From: CABZJG01 sp902512685
GTDB lineage: Bacteria; Pseudomonadota; Alphaproteobacteria; Rhodobacterales; Rhodobacteraceae
Assembly: GCA_051201605.1 (NCBI GenBank)
Contig: CP179201.1
Coordinates: forward strand, 3,472,001 to 3,536,000
Length of the DNA stretch: 64,000 nt
Reading direction: 5' to 3'
The notes beneath the pieces are model-generated. The model saw nothing but the letters and a program-made list of their open reading frames with translations, had not been told where the DNA came from and did no database searches. Every line of letters begins with the position of its first letter. Position 1 is the first letter of the stretch. Positions 8,301 to 16,500 of this stretch are shown in pieces. The position numbers were made by a program, and so were the translations under genes.

Positions 8301-9665
8301 TTTCATTTCTTGCGGGTTTGCCACCAAGACAGAGGACCCGGTATTTGCACTATTAGGGGTAACAATGAAATTTGATGCAGCCGCAATCTTGCGGCCATTT
8401 TGAAGTAAAAACTTCATTCGAGAAGCCTCGCCGCTGGTGGCTTGAATCGTAAAACTATCTCCATCTCTTGCGCGGGAATTCACTTGTACAATCACCCCGC
8501 CAAGATCAATTTGCGACCGCCCCGAACCCAAAATTTTGTTGTTTAAATCATATGCATTCCAAGATGCGGTGGCTTCACTATAATGAAATGTTGCATCCGG
8601 CACTTTGTCAATTCTTCCAGGCACCTCAAGAATATTTACATCCAAAACTTGGCTGTTTGTCTCGGCTTGCTCAAGGCTGAATGCTCGTGCGGTGAACAGA
8701 TCTTTTCCAAGCTCACCATCAAAATCAATGCCTGCGGTGTGAACTGCATTGATCTCGGAGACAAACCTGCTTGACAATGCATCCAATTGGGTTTGAGTGC
8801 CTTGGATCACCAATAGCGCATTTGACAGCCCTTTCATGGAACCGTCGTCGAGGCTTTTAACAATAGTTTTTGCACCAAGCCTATAAACGACACCATCAGT
8901 TTCACTGTGAAGAGGTGTTAACGTATAAGATGTCTCTCCTTCTAGGATCTGCGGACCACTTGTGTGAGATCCAAGTCTGACATCTACATCATAACGTGGG
9001 CCAAATGACGTTGAAATTCTAACTCTTTTTGAAATTTCGTTGATCAATCGATCGCGCTCGTCAAGCAACGCATTGGGCGGTGCTGCACCAATGTTTGAGG
9101 ACCGAAGGCGTCCGTTGACCACGCCCAAAGAATCGATCAAGCGGTTTACTTCATCGGCTTCCTGATCAAGCGTTCCTGAAAATTGAGCCTCCAAATCACT
9201 TATCACTTGAGCAGTAATGTTAAATGCATTTGCCAGCGCATTCCCCTGTTCAATCGCAGCTGCGCGCGGCGCCAAATCGCCTGGGTTTGCGGCGATATCA
9301 GACATTTTCGCGAAAAAATCCGAGAGCTGTTCCGACAGATCACCTTGGCCCGGTAAAATTGAATTCTCAAGCCGCTCCATCGCAGCAGAAAATTCGGTGG
9401 CTGATTGAAAGCGGCTTTCTGCAGTGTTCGTACTGCTGGCAAGGAAACTGTTATAGGCACGACGCACTGTACCAAGGTTAACCCCCAGCCCGACCTGCGC
9501 CGCAATGGATGTCAATTCGCTTTGAGAGCCCGAGATCTCTTTAAGGCTGGCATCACGCTTGCGATAACCATCGGTATTCACATTCGCAATATTTTGGCCC
9601 GTGACATTTAAAGCCTGCCGCTGGGCGTTAACTGCACTTTTGCCTATTTCGAACAAGCTTGCCAA
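5376..9665 (-). CDS. flgK: Giant flagellar hook-associated protein FlgK (HAP1)
   Basis: The N-terminus (LFEIGKSAVNAQRQALNVTG, then NIANVNTDGYRKRD) and the C-terminus (EAGKLLEQQQAYKAAAQILQ, then MFDALVNIM) are standard FlgK ends forming the D0/D1 axial core. The protein is 1429 residues against roughly 450-650 in most bacteria. The extra length is a central, Ser/Thr/Gly/Asn-rich, beta-type region from about residue 330 to 1280, predicted to be surface-exposed. R. sphaeroides FlgK is similarly oversized, so enlargement is a lineage trait. It lies 12 bases after the flgJ-like gene and 7 bases before flgL. Confidence 0.92.
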   Translation of the reverse strand: MASLFEIGKSAVNAQRQALNVTGQNIANVNTDGYRKRDASLKEISGSQSELTSIAAQVGLGVNLGTVRRAYNSFLASSTNTAESRFQSATEFSAAMERLENSILPGQGDLSEQLSDFFAKMSDIAANPGDLAPRAAAIEQGNALANAFNITAQVISDLEAQFSGTLDQEADEVNRLIDSLGVVNGRLRSSNIGAAPPNALLDERDRLINEISKRVRISTSFGPRYDVDVRLGSHTSGPQILEGETSYTLTPLHSETDGVVYRLGAKTIVKSLDDGSMKGLSNALLVIQGTQTQLDALSSRFVSEINAVHTAGIDFDGELGKDLFTARAFSLEQAETNSQVLDVNILEVPGRIDKVPDATFHYSEATASWNAYDLNNKILGSGRSQIDLGGVIVQVNSRARDGDSFTIQATSGEASRMKFLLQNGRKIAAASNFIVTPNSANTGSSVLVANPQEMKPLTIDSMIDLTTNSISPVSYTEFLKGGAIGYIPAGTEGFELASFGQDSVVNLNFNSIEGLSGFEFTVSGNTYSFPETAQSSVIGGLKDTKELAKHLNAGALTASRTGASGSATGVSLNDLGLFASGFDGGIKIVGQTAFTSGEVTVRSGSSSNTTAATIIQKESASGFRVFTREGRQVAGLPLSSDEANTLISEENGFNQYASYRADYLNAFGGAGYRGAEIHNLIPGGYAVVETAAAQLMANDPNKLVTQTPALNGMLAQTLKFETTDGLMTQEVSLQSGLSMKSVAAAVTADLAQYGIVANAKTMASLELESGAAASGTVSFSLVTPDNTEVGFSSTYQSSDLSPLVTQINQRQVQTGVSAEASADGTRLILTQAEGMDISITNVSGSAMVVNSLDHNYNKLLTTDVSLNKSTKVIGSLSFQSPRAFKVTSSNGQVQSSGNLATSGGGASKSYAAAGTITDYAMEISPEHLAPQASPNGMRLNASNATFTLTVPVNNGETSALSKELKSKDLEDYSIASISKQLVAMVRDDSVKPTLNGAAMSQKPTDGSSMSVKVGSSVYTVTYIGGELVVSGPEQQRLIASLTENSGSPTTYTVSLAVPGGVMGGRSIEALNNTEAAEFGLASTSSGATALLQGKAFSLADGASDTFNVLVGSTAVAVSVSRSGNNYAFSSNNSAKLKFVSPVSGGAVNSLNIDSTANTPLLSLTAALSDGAIKVVASDNAANLGMQVADLDFEVNETGFRAISAGNDPANITLEIDDLPGQVLSMSGLPDEDFIILLEDSGAKRLASSYEMSSVEVNQTREELKEFRVKVVDANLGKIELFDHLTGDSIATRYSSGVAEFEVDNFRFELAGFGDDGDFFDVSVNRSRAGDGRNMEVMIDLATRTPDRPNFQDDFRAIALAVGSQLESGRLIEKSAISLRDAAMATEDELSGVNLDEEAGKLLEQQQAYKAAAQILQTAREMFDALVNIM

Positions 9666-9677
9666 AGTATTGCCCCG

Positions 9678-9971
9678 CTACTTCTGCTCAAATTGTCGAA
9701 TAAGTGCTTCGGCAATTCCAAGATTATTGTGTTGGGACACGGTCTGAGAAAGTTCCTGATCCATCATTTGTAAAAACGGCTTAGATCCGGAATTATTTAG
9801 AAGATCCTCAGACAATTTTGCGGCACGGCTGGATTTCATGAGTTCATTGACCAACAGCGCTTCAAATTGCTCGGCAACCTCTTCTATTGTGGTTTGAGCC
9901 GGCGAAATCCGCGACATTGATGATGTCACCGGTGTGGTCAAAGAGCTTAGTCTTGCTGATGCATCATCCAT
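9678..9971 (-). CDS. flgJ: FlgJ-type rod-binding protein, single domain
   Basis: This 97-residue protein corresponds only to the N-terminal rod-binding (rod-capping) domain of FlgJ: VAEQFEALLVNELMKSSR, then NSGSKPFLQMMDQELSQTVSQ, then GIAEALIRQFE. The C-terminal muramidase domain of enterobacterial FlgJ is absent, and the separate SltF-like enzyme at 3291-4025 should supply that activity. It lies between flgI (9-base gap) and flgK (12-base gap), the standard place. Confidence 0.88.
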   Translation of the reverse strand: MDDASARLSSLTTPVTSSMSRISPAQTTIEEVAEQFEALLVNELMKSSRAAKLSEDLLNNSGSKPFLQMMDQELSQTVSQHNNLGIAEALIRQFEQK

Positions 9972-9980
9972 ACCAGCCCC

Positions 9981-11111
9981 CTAAATTATAATCAGTTGCG
10001 CTCTAAGAGCGCCTGATACTTTTAAAGCTTCAAGGATTGCAACCAGATCGGATGGGGTTGCGCCGACAGAATTAATCGCATCAACGATATCAGTCAGATT
10101 CACACCGGGATCGAACATAAAGGCCTTGGCGGTTTCCTCTTCGGCCATAATTTCCGTGTCCGGGGTCACCAAGGGATCAGTCGGGGCAACTATGACGTTA
10201 TCGCCCTCGGCCACCACGGTGTTTTGGCCTTCGGTTTTGGGGTCTTCTGTCACCCGCACCGTCAGACTACCGTGAGTGATCGCCGCAGGGGTCACGCGCA
10301 CGTTTCCGTTAATGATAATGGTTCCGGTCCTGGAATTGACAATCACTTGCGCCGGCGGTGCGGCCGGCTCGACCTCGACGCTTTCAAGCAATCCCACAAA
10401 GGCTACGCGCTGGCTTGGATCCACTGGTGCGCGCACGCGGATTGACGATCCATCTATGGCCACGGCAATGCCATCGCCAAAGATTGTATCAATCGCTTCG
10501 GCCACTGCTGCGGCAGTCGAAAAGTCACTGCGATGCAGATTAAGGATCAAAAATTCATTTTCCAAAAACGGCGTTTCAACCATTTTCTCAACAGTTGCGC
10601 CCTGAGGCACTCTGCCAACTGTGGGGATATTTACGGTGAGCGATGAGTCATCCTCGCCCTGCACGCCCAATCCGCCAACCGCCAAATTGCCCTGAGCAAT
10701 TGCATAGGTTAGACCGTCTGCACCGAGCAAAGGCGTCATTAATAGTGTTCCGCCGCGCAAAGATCCCGCTGCGCCCAACGCCGAAACAGTCACATCCAAA
10801 GTTTGCCCCGGCTTTAAAAACGGGCCCAATTCCGCAGTGACCATAACCGCTGCTGCATTGGATCCGTTCAACCCGGCCACGTCCGTCGACATTCCAAAGC
10901 GTGACAGCATGGCCTGCATCGATTGTAAGGTGATGCCAAGATTTTTATCTCCAGTGCCGGACAGCCCAACAACCAGACCATATCCTACCAACTGATTTGC
11001 ACGCACACCTGCAAGGCTGGCGAGATCCTTTATCCGGTCGGCCGATACAGCCGTGGAAAAAAACGCAAAGACGATAATCAAAAGCGTATGGAATAATTTG
11101 TGCGCCATCAT
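9981..11111 (-). CDS. flgI: Flagellar P-ring protein FlgI
   Basis: This 376-residue protein has a Sec signal peptide (LFHTLLIIVFAFFSTAVSA, cleavage about residue 24) followed by the hallmark DRIKDLASLAGVRANQLVGY and GLSGTGD motifs. It forms the periplasmic P ring around the flagellar rod. Length is normal. It starts six bases after the stop of flgH. No flgA, the P-ring chaperone often found next to flgH in alphaproteobacteria, is present in this run. Confidence 0.95.
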   Translation of the reverse strand: MMAHKLFHTLLIIVFAFFSTAVSADRIKDLASLAGVRANQLVGYGLVVGLSGTGDKNLGITLQSMQAMLSRFGMSTDVAGLNGSNAAAVMVTAELGPFLKPGQTLDVTVSALGAAGSLRGGTLLMTPLLGADGLTYAIAQGNLAVGGLGVQGEDDSSLTVNIPTVGRVPQGATVEKMVETPFLENEFLILNLHRSDFSTAAAVAEAIDTIFGDGIAVAIDGSSIRVRAPVDPSQRVAFVGLLESVEVEPAAPPAQVIVNSRTGTIIINGNVRVTPAAITHGSLTVRVTEDPKTEGQNTVVAEGDNVIVAPTDPLVTPDTEIMAEEETAKAFMFDPGVNLTDIVDAINSVGATPSDLVAILEALKVSGALRAQLIII

Positions 11112-11117
11112 CAGCCC

Positions 11118-11780
11118 CTAAATCGGAGAAACGACGCCGAACAGCTTAGATAGCCAGCCGCGTCTTGATGTATCAGCCAATTCGCCGGCCCCGATGTAGG
11201 TGATCTCGGCATTGGCCAACCGGTTGGAATTTACAATATTGCCATTACCGATGTCTTGGGGTCTGACAATACCCTTGACCCTGACATATTCATCACCATT
11301 ATTCAGGGTCAGCTTTTTCTGGCCTAAAATTTCAAGGTTTCCGTTCGCATAGACCCGTACAACAGAGGCGGACACCAAGCCAGTAATGGCATTGGATTGT
11401 GAGGCGGTCCCAGTGCCGGAAAAGCTTTGCTTGGTGCCAAGATTAACGTCGGATGCGACCACGCGGCTTAACGCACCTGTGGTCGGAAGTGTAAATTCAA
11501 GGCTATCGTCTTTACCGCTTGCGGTGGATTGCGACTTTGAGGCTTGGAAGGACTCGCTCAAGGAAACTGTCACAATATCCCCGACCTTAGACGCTTTGCG
11601 TTCTGTGGCAAACAGACCCTGCGAGCTGCTGTCGTAAATTGCCCCATCAACCACAGCTTGGCTGACCTCTCCATCCGGAATGATCGGCTCAAACGCTTCG
11701 CTGGCCAGATCTTCGGTATAGCTTGAGCAGGCCATGAGGCTGCCGCAAGAGATCAACAATAAAGGTGTGATTAGACGCAT
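11118..11780 (-). CDS. flgH: Flagellar L-ring lipoprotein FlgH
   Basis: This 220-residue outer-membrane lipoprotein has a lipobox LMAC with the lipidated cysteine at residue 18. The conserved FlgH core is visible: ASKVGDIVTVSLSESFQASK, NGNLEILGQKKLTLNNGDEY, VRVKGIVRPQDI, and ITYIGAGELAD. It forms the L ring in the outer membrane. It starts 17 bases after flgG, with no flgA between. Confidence 0.95.
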   Translation of the reverse strand: MRLITPLLLISCGSLMACSSYTEDLASEAFEPIIPDGEVSQAVVDGAIYDSSSQGLFATERKASKVGDIVTVSLSESFQASKSQSTASGKDDSLEFTLPTTGALSRVVASDVNLGTKQSFSGTGTASQSNAITGLVSASVVRVYANGNLEILGQKKLTLNNGDEYVRVKGIVRPQDIGNGNIVNSNRLANAEITYIGAGELADTSRRGWLSKLFGVVSPI

Positions 11781-11797
11781 TTTATGTCCAGCTCAGA

Positions 11798-12586
11798 TTA
11801 GAGATTGTTTGAGATATAGCGCATCATTTCATCTGCTGCGGTGATCGATTTAGAGCTTACCTCATAGGCGCGTTGGGTTTCGATCATTTCCACCAACTGC
11901 TGAACCACATTCACATTTGAGCTTTCCAGCGATCCCTGGACCAGTTTTCCCCGCCCTTCAGTAAAGGGCAAGCCTACAGATGCGCCGCCACTGGCGCTGG
12001 TTTCAGCGAAAAAGTTTTCACCTAATGGCTTTAGCCCGCGCGGGTTGGCAAATGTCGCGGTGGTCAATTGACCCAATTCGGTTGGCTCTGCCTCGCCTGC
12101 CAGCATCGCAGTGATAATTCCGTCTTGTGCGATGGCAATTTGCGCGGCGCCGGATGGGATCGTGATCTGTGGCTGCATTACATAGCCGCTTGCAGTGGTC
12201 ATCGAGCCTTCGGCATTTCTGGAAAATGTACCGTTGCGGGTGTATCCCATGGTTCCATCAGGCAAAAGAACCTGGAAAAACCCATCCCCGTCTACGGCAA
12301 TATCAAGCGCATTATCGGTGGTAATCATGCTGCCTTGCGAGAATTTCTTTTCAGTATTGATGGCCCGTACCCCGGTGCCCAGCGCCAATGATGAGGTCAT
12401 GGCCGTGCCTTCCGATGTCTGATCGCCAGCAACTTTTGTGATCTGGTACAGGAGACTTTCAAAGTTCACCCGGTCACTTTTAAAACCGACCGTATTCACG
12501 TTTGCCAAGTTGTTTGCGATCACTTGCATCCGGGTTTGCTGAGCTGTCAAACCGGTTTTTGCCACATGCATAGAAGAAGAAGACAT
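11798..12586 (-). CDS. flgG: Flagellar distal rod protein FlgG
   Basis: FlgG builds the distal rod. ATG 12586 gives 262 residues, the usual FlgG length (about 261). A longer in-frame extension to 12661 is rejected because it would run over the sigma-54 promoter at 12616-12631. An SD-like GAGGT stretch precedes the chosen ATG. Motifs: GLTAQQTRMQVIANNLANVN near the N-terminus, DNALDIAVDGDGFFQV, GYTRNGTFSRNAEG, and the C-terminal LESSNVNVVQQLVEMIETQR. The local promoter means flgG and downstream genes can be transcribed apart from flgB-F. Confidence 0.95.
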   Translation of the reverse strand: MSSSSMHVAKTGLTAQQTRMQVIANNLANVNTVGFKSDRVNFESLLYQITKVAGDQTSEGTAMTSSLALGTGVRAINTEKKFSQGSMITTDNALDIAVDGDGFFQVLLPDGTMGYTRNGTFSRNAEGSMTTASGYVMQPQITIPSGAAQIAIAQDGIITAMLAGEAEPTELGQLTTATFANPRGLKPLGENFFAETSASGGASVGLPFTEGRGKLVQGSLESSNVNVVQQLVEMIETQRAYEVSSKSITAADEMMRYISNNL

Positions 12587-12615
12587 TATAAATACCTCGC
12601 GTTTACCCATAGTAA

Positions 12616-12631
12616 TGCAAATCATGTGCCA
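12616..12631 (-). promoter_or_regulatory. Sigma-54 promoter upstream of flgG
   Basis: The minus-strand sequence TGGCACATGATTTGCA fits the consensus TGGCACRNNNNTTGCW exactly, with GG and GC ten bases apart. It is 30 bases upstream of the flgG ATG, inside the 140-base gap between flgF and flgG. Confidence 0.88.
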
Positions 12632-12726
12632 ACTTGCAGCAAGGTGGAGCCAGCTGGCCAATGCAATGGGGTCTTACCGCGTAAAGATTGCCCTAAAAGG
12701 CAAAAAATGACAGGATTTTAGATTAT

Positions 12727-13488
12727 TTACGACCCAGGCAGGCGCATAATGCGGGTTGTTGCCTCATCAAGATCCTTGGCTTGCGAGATAAACTTGACGT
12801 TCAATTCAAACGTGCGCTGACCTTCGATATTTTTCAGCAAGGCCTCAAGCGAGTCTACATTGCTGCCCTCAAGCGATCCTTGGACAATTTGCGCTTGCTG
12901 ATCGGCAATGGGCAGGGTTCCATCCGCACCGCGAATGTTCCCGTCGATCCCCTTTAAAAGATCGACATTTTCGGCCAACGTTGTACCCAAAATTCCGATC
13001 TGCTGCCGCGTGCCTTCCGGCGATCCCAGTGGTTCGACAAAAATTGTGCCGGACTCGTCAATCATCACTTGACGGCTTTCGGGCAGTTTTATCCGATTTT
13101 GATTGTTGTCCAGCATGAAATTTCCAGCGCCGTCAACCAATTCACCCGAGCTTGAGATCGAAAAGTCCCCCCTGCGCGACAACGCGGGCGGCATTCCTGA
13201 TTTCGGGTCGATGAAAAAATACCCCGGGCCGCGCAGGGCAAAATCCAGCTTGCCTTCTGTACGCCGGACCAAACCCTCTTCGCGGGAAAACTCCATCTTA
13301 TCCGATGCCGTCACAAAATAACGGCTTTCGAATTGCTCTATATTTCCCAAAAAGGTACTCGAGCGGCTTGCCGGCAAGTCCTTGCGGAAGCCGGCAACAT
13401 TCATATTGGCCAGGTTTTGCGCGTTGATCCGTTGATCAAGACGCAAATTCTGTAACGAGTTCAGGGCCACATGTATCATGCGATCCAT
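12727..13488 (-). CDS. flgF: Flagellar proximal rod protein FlgF
   Basis: This 253-residue FlgE/F/G family protein lies between flgE and flgG, the standard position of flgF. The N-terminal helix has MIHVALNSLQNLRLDQRINA with NLANMNVAGFRKD. The middle has RRGDFSISSSGELVDGAGNF, and the C-terminus LEGSNVDSLEALLKNIEGQR and EATTRIMRLPGS. The N-terminal consensus is a little divergent (INAQNLANMN instead of NNIANAN), usual for FlgF. It is part of the flgB-to-F operon. Confidence 0.9.
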   Translation of the reverse strand: MDRMIHVALNSLQNLRLDQRINAQNLANMNVAGFRKDLPASRSSTFLGNIEQFESRYFVTASDKMEFSREEGLVRRTEGKLDFALRGPGYFFIDPKSGMPPALSRRGDFSISSSGELVDGAGNFMLDNNQNRIKLPESRQVMIDESGTIFVEPLGSPEGTRQQIGILGTTLAENVDLLKGIDGNIRGADGTLPIADQQAQIVQGSLEGSNVDSLEALLKNIEGQRTFELNVKFISQAKDLDEATTRIMRLPGS

Positions 13489-13519
13489 AGTGATATACTC
13501 CTAACGGTCCGCCCTAGAC

Positions 13520-16500
13520 TTACGAGCGGATATTGATGATCGCCTGGGTCAGCTGGGTCGAAGTTTCGATCGCTTTTGACGACGCTTGGAAGTTCCGCTG
13601 CGCTGTTATCAAGTTCACCAGCTCTTCGGTAATATCAACGTTTGAACGTTCCAAAGAACCCGACTGAATAGAACCAAAGCCTTCTGCGCCCGCTTCCCCA
13701 AAGGTCGGCGTACCAGATGTAGCTGTTTCAACAAAGGTGGCGTTACCGATCTGCTTCAAACCGTTTTGGTTGTTAAAGTTGGCCAAAACAATCTTACCCA
13801 ACGGTCTGTTTTCACCGTTCGTATAGTTGGCGCGCAACAAACCGGTTGCATCGATGTCCAAACCATCAAGACGGCCGGATGTAAAACCATCCTGTTCCAA
13901 GTTATTGACCGAGAACGGCTGCGAGAGCTGGGTTGACTGACTGTAATCAACATCAAGTGAGATCGAGAAACCAGAGGCCTGCTGCTCATAGTGTACACGG
14001 TTCAGCGGGCTGATGATTGTACCGGTTTTATCAAAGGTCAACTCACCTTCATCGATGTAAAGCGGATAGTAATCGGTCACCAGGTTATCGGGGGGTGTTT
14101 CAACGATTTCACCAGCGGCGTTCACATAAAGCGGCACCCCTGCATCATTGGTGGCTTGCACCAGGTTCACAATCGTCGGAATAGAACCAACACCAAGCGG
14201 AACATCATCAAGTCCCAGTTTGGCGGCGCCTTTTACCTTAATCGTTGACTGATCACCAGTGGTGCCGGTGGTGAAGACAAAGTTGTTGGTATCTGGTTGA
14301 TATTGCACCGAAACCCCACCAACCACATCGCCGGTATTTCCATCAGAAATCTGGTTGATCCGGGTTTGCAATTCAGCGGCCAGCGTGGATCCAACATAGT
14401 TGCCCGATGGCACTTCGATAATACCGCTAATACCGTTCACCGACACGTTAAAGACGTTCGCGCCACCGGCACTGGATAGGTTAAAGATTTCGTTTAACGG
14501 TTCAGTCGCCGGGGCGCCAACCGCGCGGGCGGGCTCGGATGCCAGACCGCGCGCTGCGTCAAAGACCGTATCGTTCTTACTTTGGCCTACGCCCATCAAA
14601 CCGTTGTCGCCGGTTCCCATATACCGCGTGGCCGTATCAAAGGTCGCGTTAATCACCGAACCATCATCGGTATTGATGGCATAGCGGCCAACCTGAATGT
14701 TCGATGCGTTCTGGTCGACATCAACGCCCAATGCGCCATCGGCGGAAATATCTTCACCGGTTGATCCGCTGGAAAAGGTAAAGCTTTTGGTATCACTGTT
14801 ATAGCCCACCTTCGCGCCAAAGCGTTTGGCGTTAATCTGCATTTCCGAGCCATCGGCAACAAACGAGTCTGCGCTGATCACAGCGGTCGAGCTGATCTCG
14901 GTTTGCGGTGAGGAATCCGATGCCGGAATACCCAAGTTGTTGGTGCCATCTGCGCCGGCGGCGCCATAGATTTTAAAGGCGCGGAAGTTTGAGTCTGTTC
15001 CCGGCCCAATCGCCGTGTGATTGACACCGAACTGGAACCTTTGGTTCACCGCATCATAACTGATTTTAATTGGTGGGTTTTTCTCATCCACCCAAACAGT
15101 TTCATTTGCGAAATTGCTTGAATCTAGGCCCAGTGACTCTAAAGAACTAGAACCACCAAGGCTAGCAGACTGGATATATGAGAATGTTTCTTTATATTCA
15201 ATTATATCAGCGGTTCCGGTAAAAGTACCTGTACCGTTATAAGTAAAGACTGCATCGTCAGCGATCGAATATGCGGTGGCTGTACCAGCATTTACTGTAA
15301 TTGCAGAGCCGCTAATGTTTTTATACATTTTACCAGCAGTCATCGCAGTGCCACCAGTTGTGCTCAAAACCTCTGCAACACGGCCACTTGTATATGTATT
15401 AGTACCAGAAGTATCTGCTGTAAATGTAGTTCCTACGGCTTCAGTAAAGGCAACGGGTGTGCTTGCTCCATTATCTCCTCCAACAGTAGCTAACACGTGA
15501 TATTTTGTAGCGTTGGCGATGTTGGCGTTAAGGGCCTCAACACTATACAAATCAAAATCATCGTGCTTATATCCATGTGTCGAAGCTGCTGTTTCGCGCA
15601 TAACAATTTTCTTATTATTATAGCTGTTCACAGCGCCGTTCGGCTTAAGGTTTTCACCTTCGAAAAATGCCTCAACGTCAGTGGATTTAGAGCTTAGGAT
15701 GTAGGCTTCCTCAAAGCTGTCCCCATCGGTTCCCGAACCTTTTTGCGTCAGAGTGAAGGTTGCATCGGGAAACCCTTCGCCAGTTGTATTGATCTTAATT
15801 TTATCAGCGGTGTGATCAACCTCGAGAATTGTCATTTCCCGGCCATTTATGACAGAATTTTGATTGTCAAAATTACCAGCCAAGCGAACCACTTCACCGA
15901 CTGTATAATCACCATCCTCAAAATCTTTCAATTCAATAGTTAGAACATTGTTCGGCGCGTCATAGGAAATCAATCCCGATGATTTCACAGCCAGTTTCTC
16001 GTCATATATGTCAAGTGTTGGCACCTTATCATAGTATGAATAAGCCATATGGCGCGGTGAAGTCGCTGATGTACCCGAATCTGTTGCTGAAAGTGTTGTG
16101 TAATCGAAAGAAATGATATCTGTCTCACCGTAAATCGATGACATCTGCGCACCGCTTGAGCGGGTAAACAGATTGCCTTCGACGCCCAAAGTTTTACCAT
16201 CTGTGATCACATAGTCATTCATTGTGTCGATGATACGTGCCTGCGCATGGGCCAGAAATTCTTCGCGGGTAAAGTCCGGCGACGAGCCGGTGACATCAAT
16301 GCCAACTTGGGTTGTGACATAAGAAGATTGCAGCAAATCCACAGTTACCGGCGTAGACAAACCGCTTAGGGTCCCGTCAGCTGTGTTAAGCGAATAAAAA
16401 TCGATCGTAAGTGTATCATCCACATTCGAGCGAACCTGCAGCTTGTTATCATCGCCATAAGCATCGTTGATAGCGCGCTGCACTTCTGAGGCCAGTTGCG

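Noticed and set aside
15100..15600. A separate inserted gene or mobile element inside flgE
   Set aside because: The flgE frame continues through the segment without stop or frameshift, and no terminal repeats or transposase are visible. It is an in-frame domain insert.
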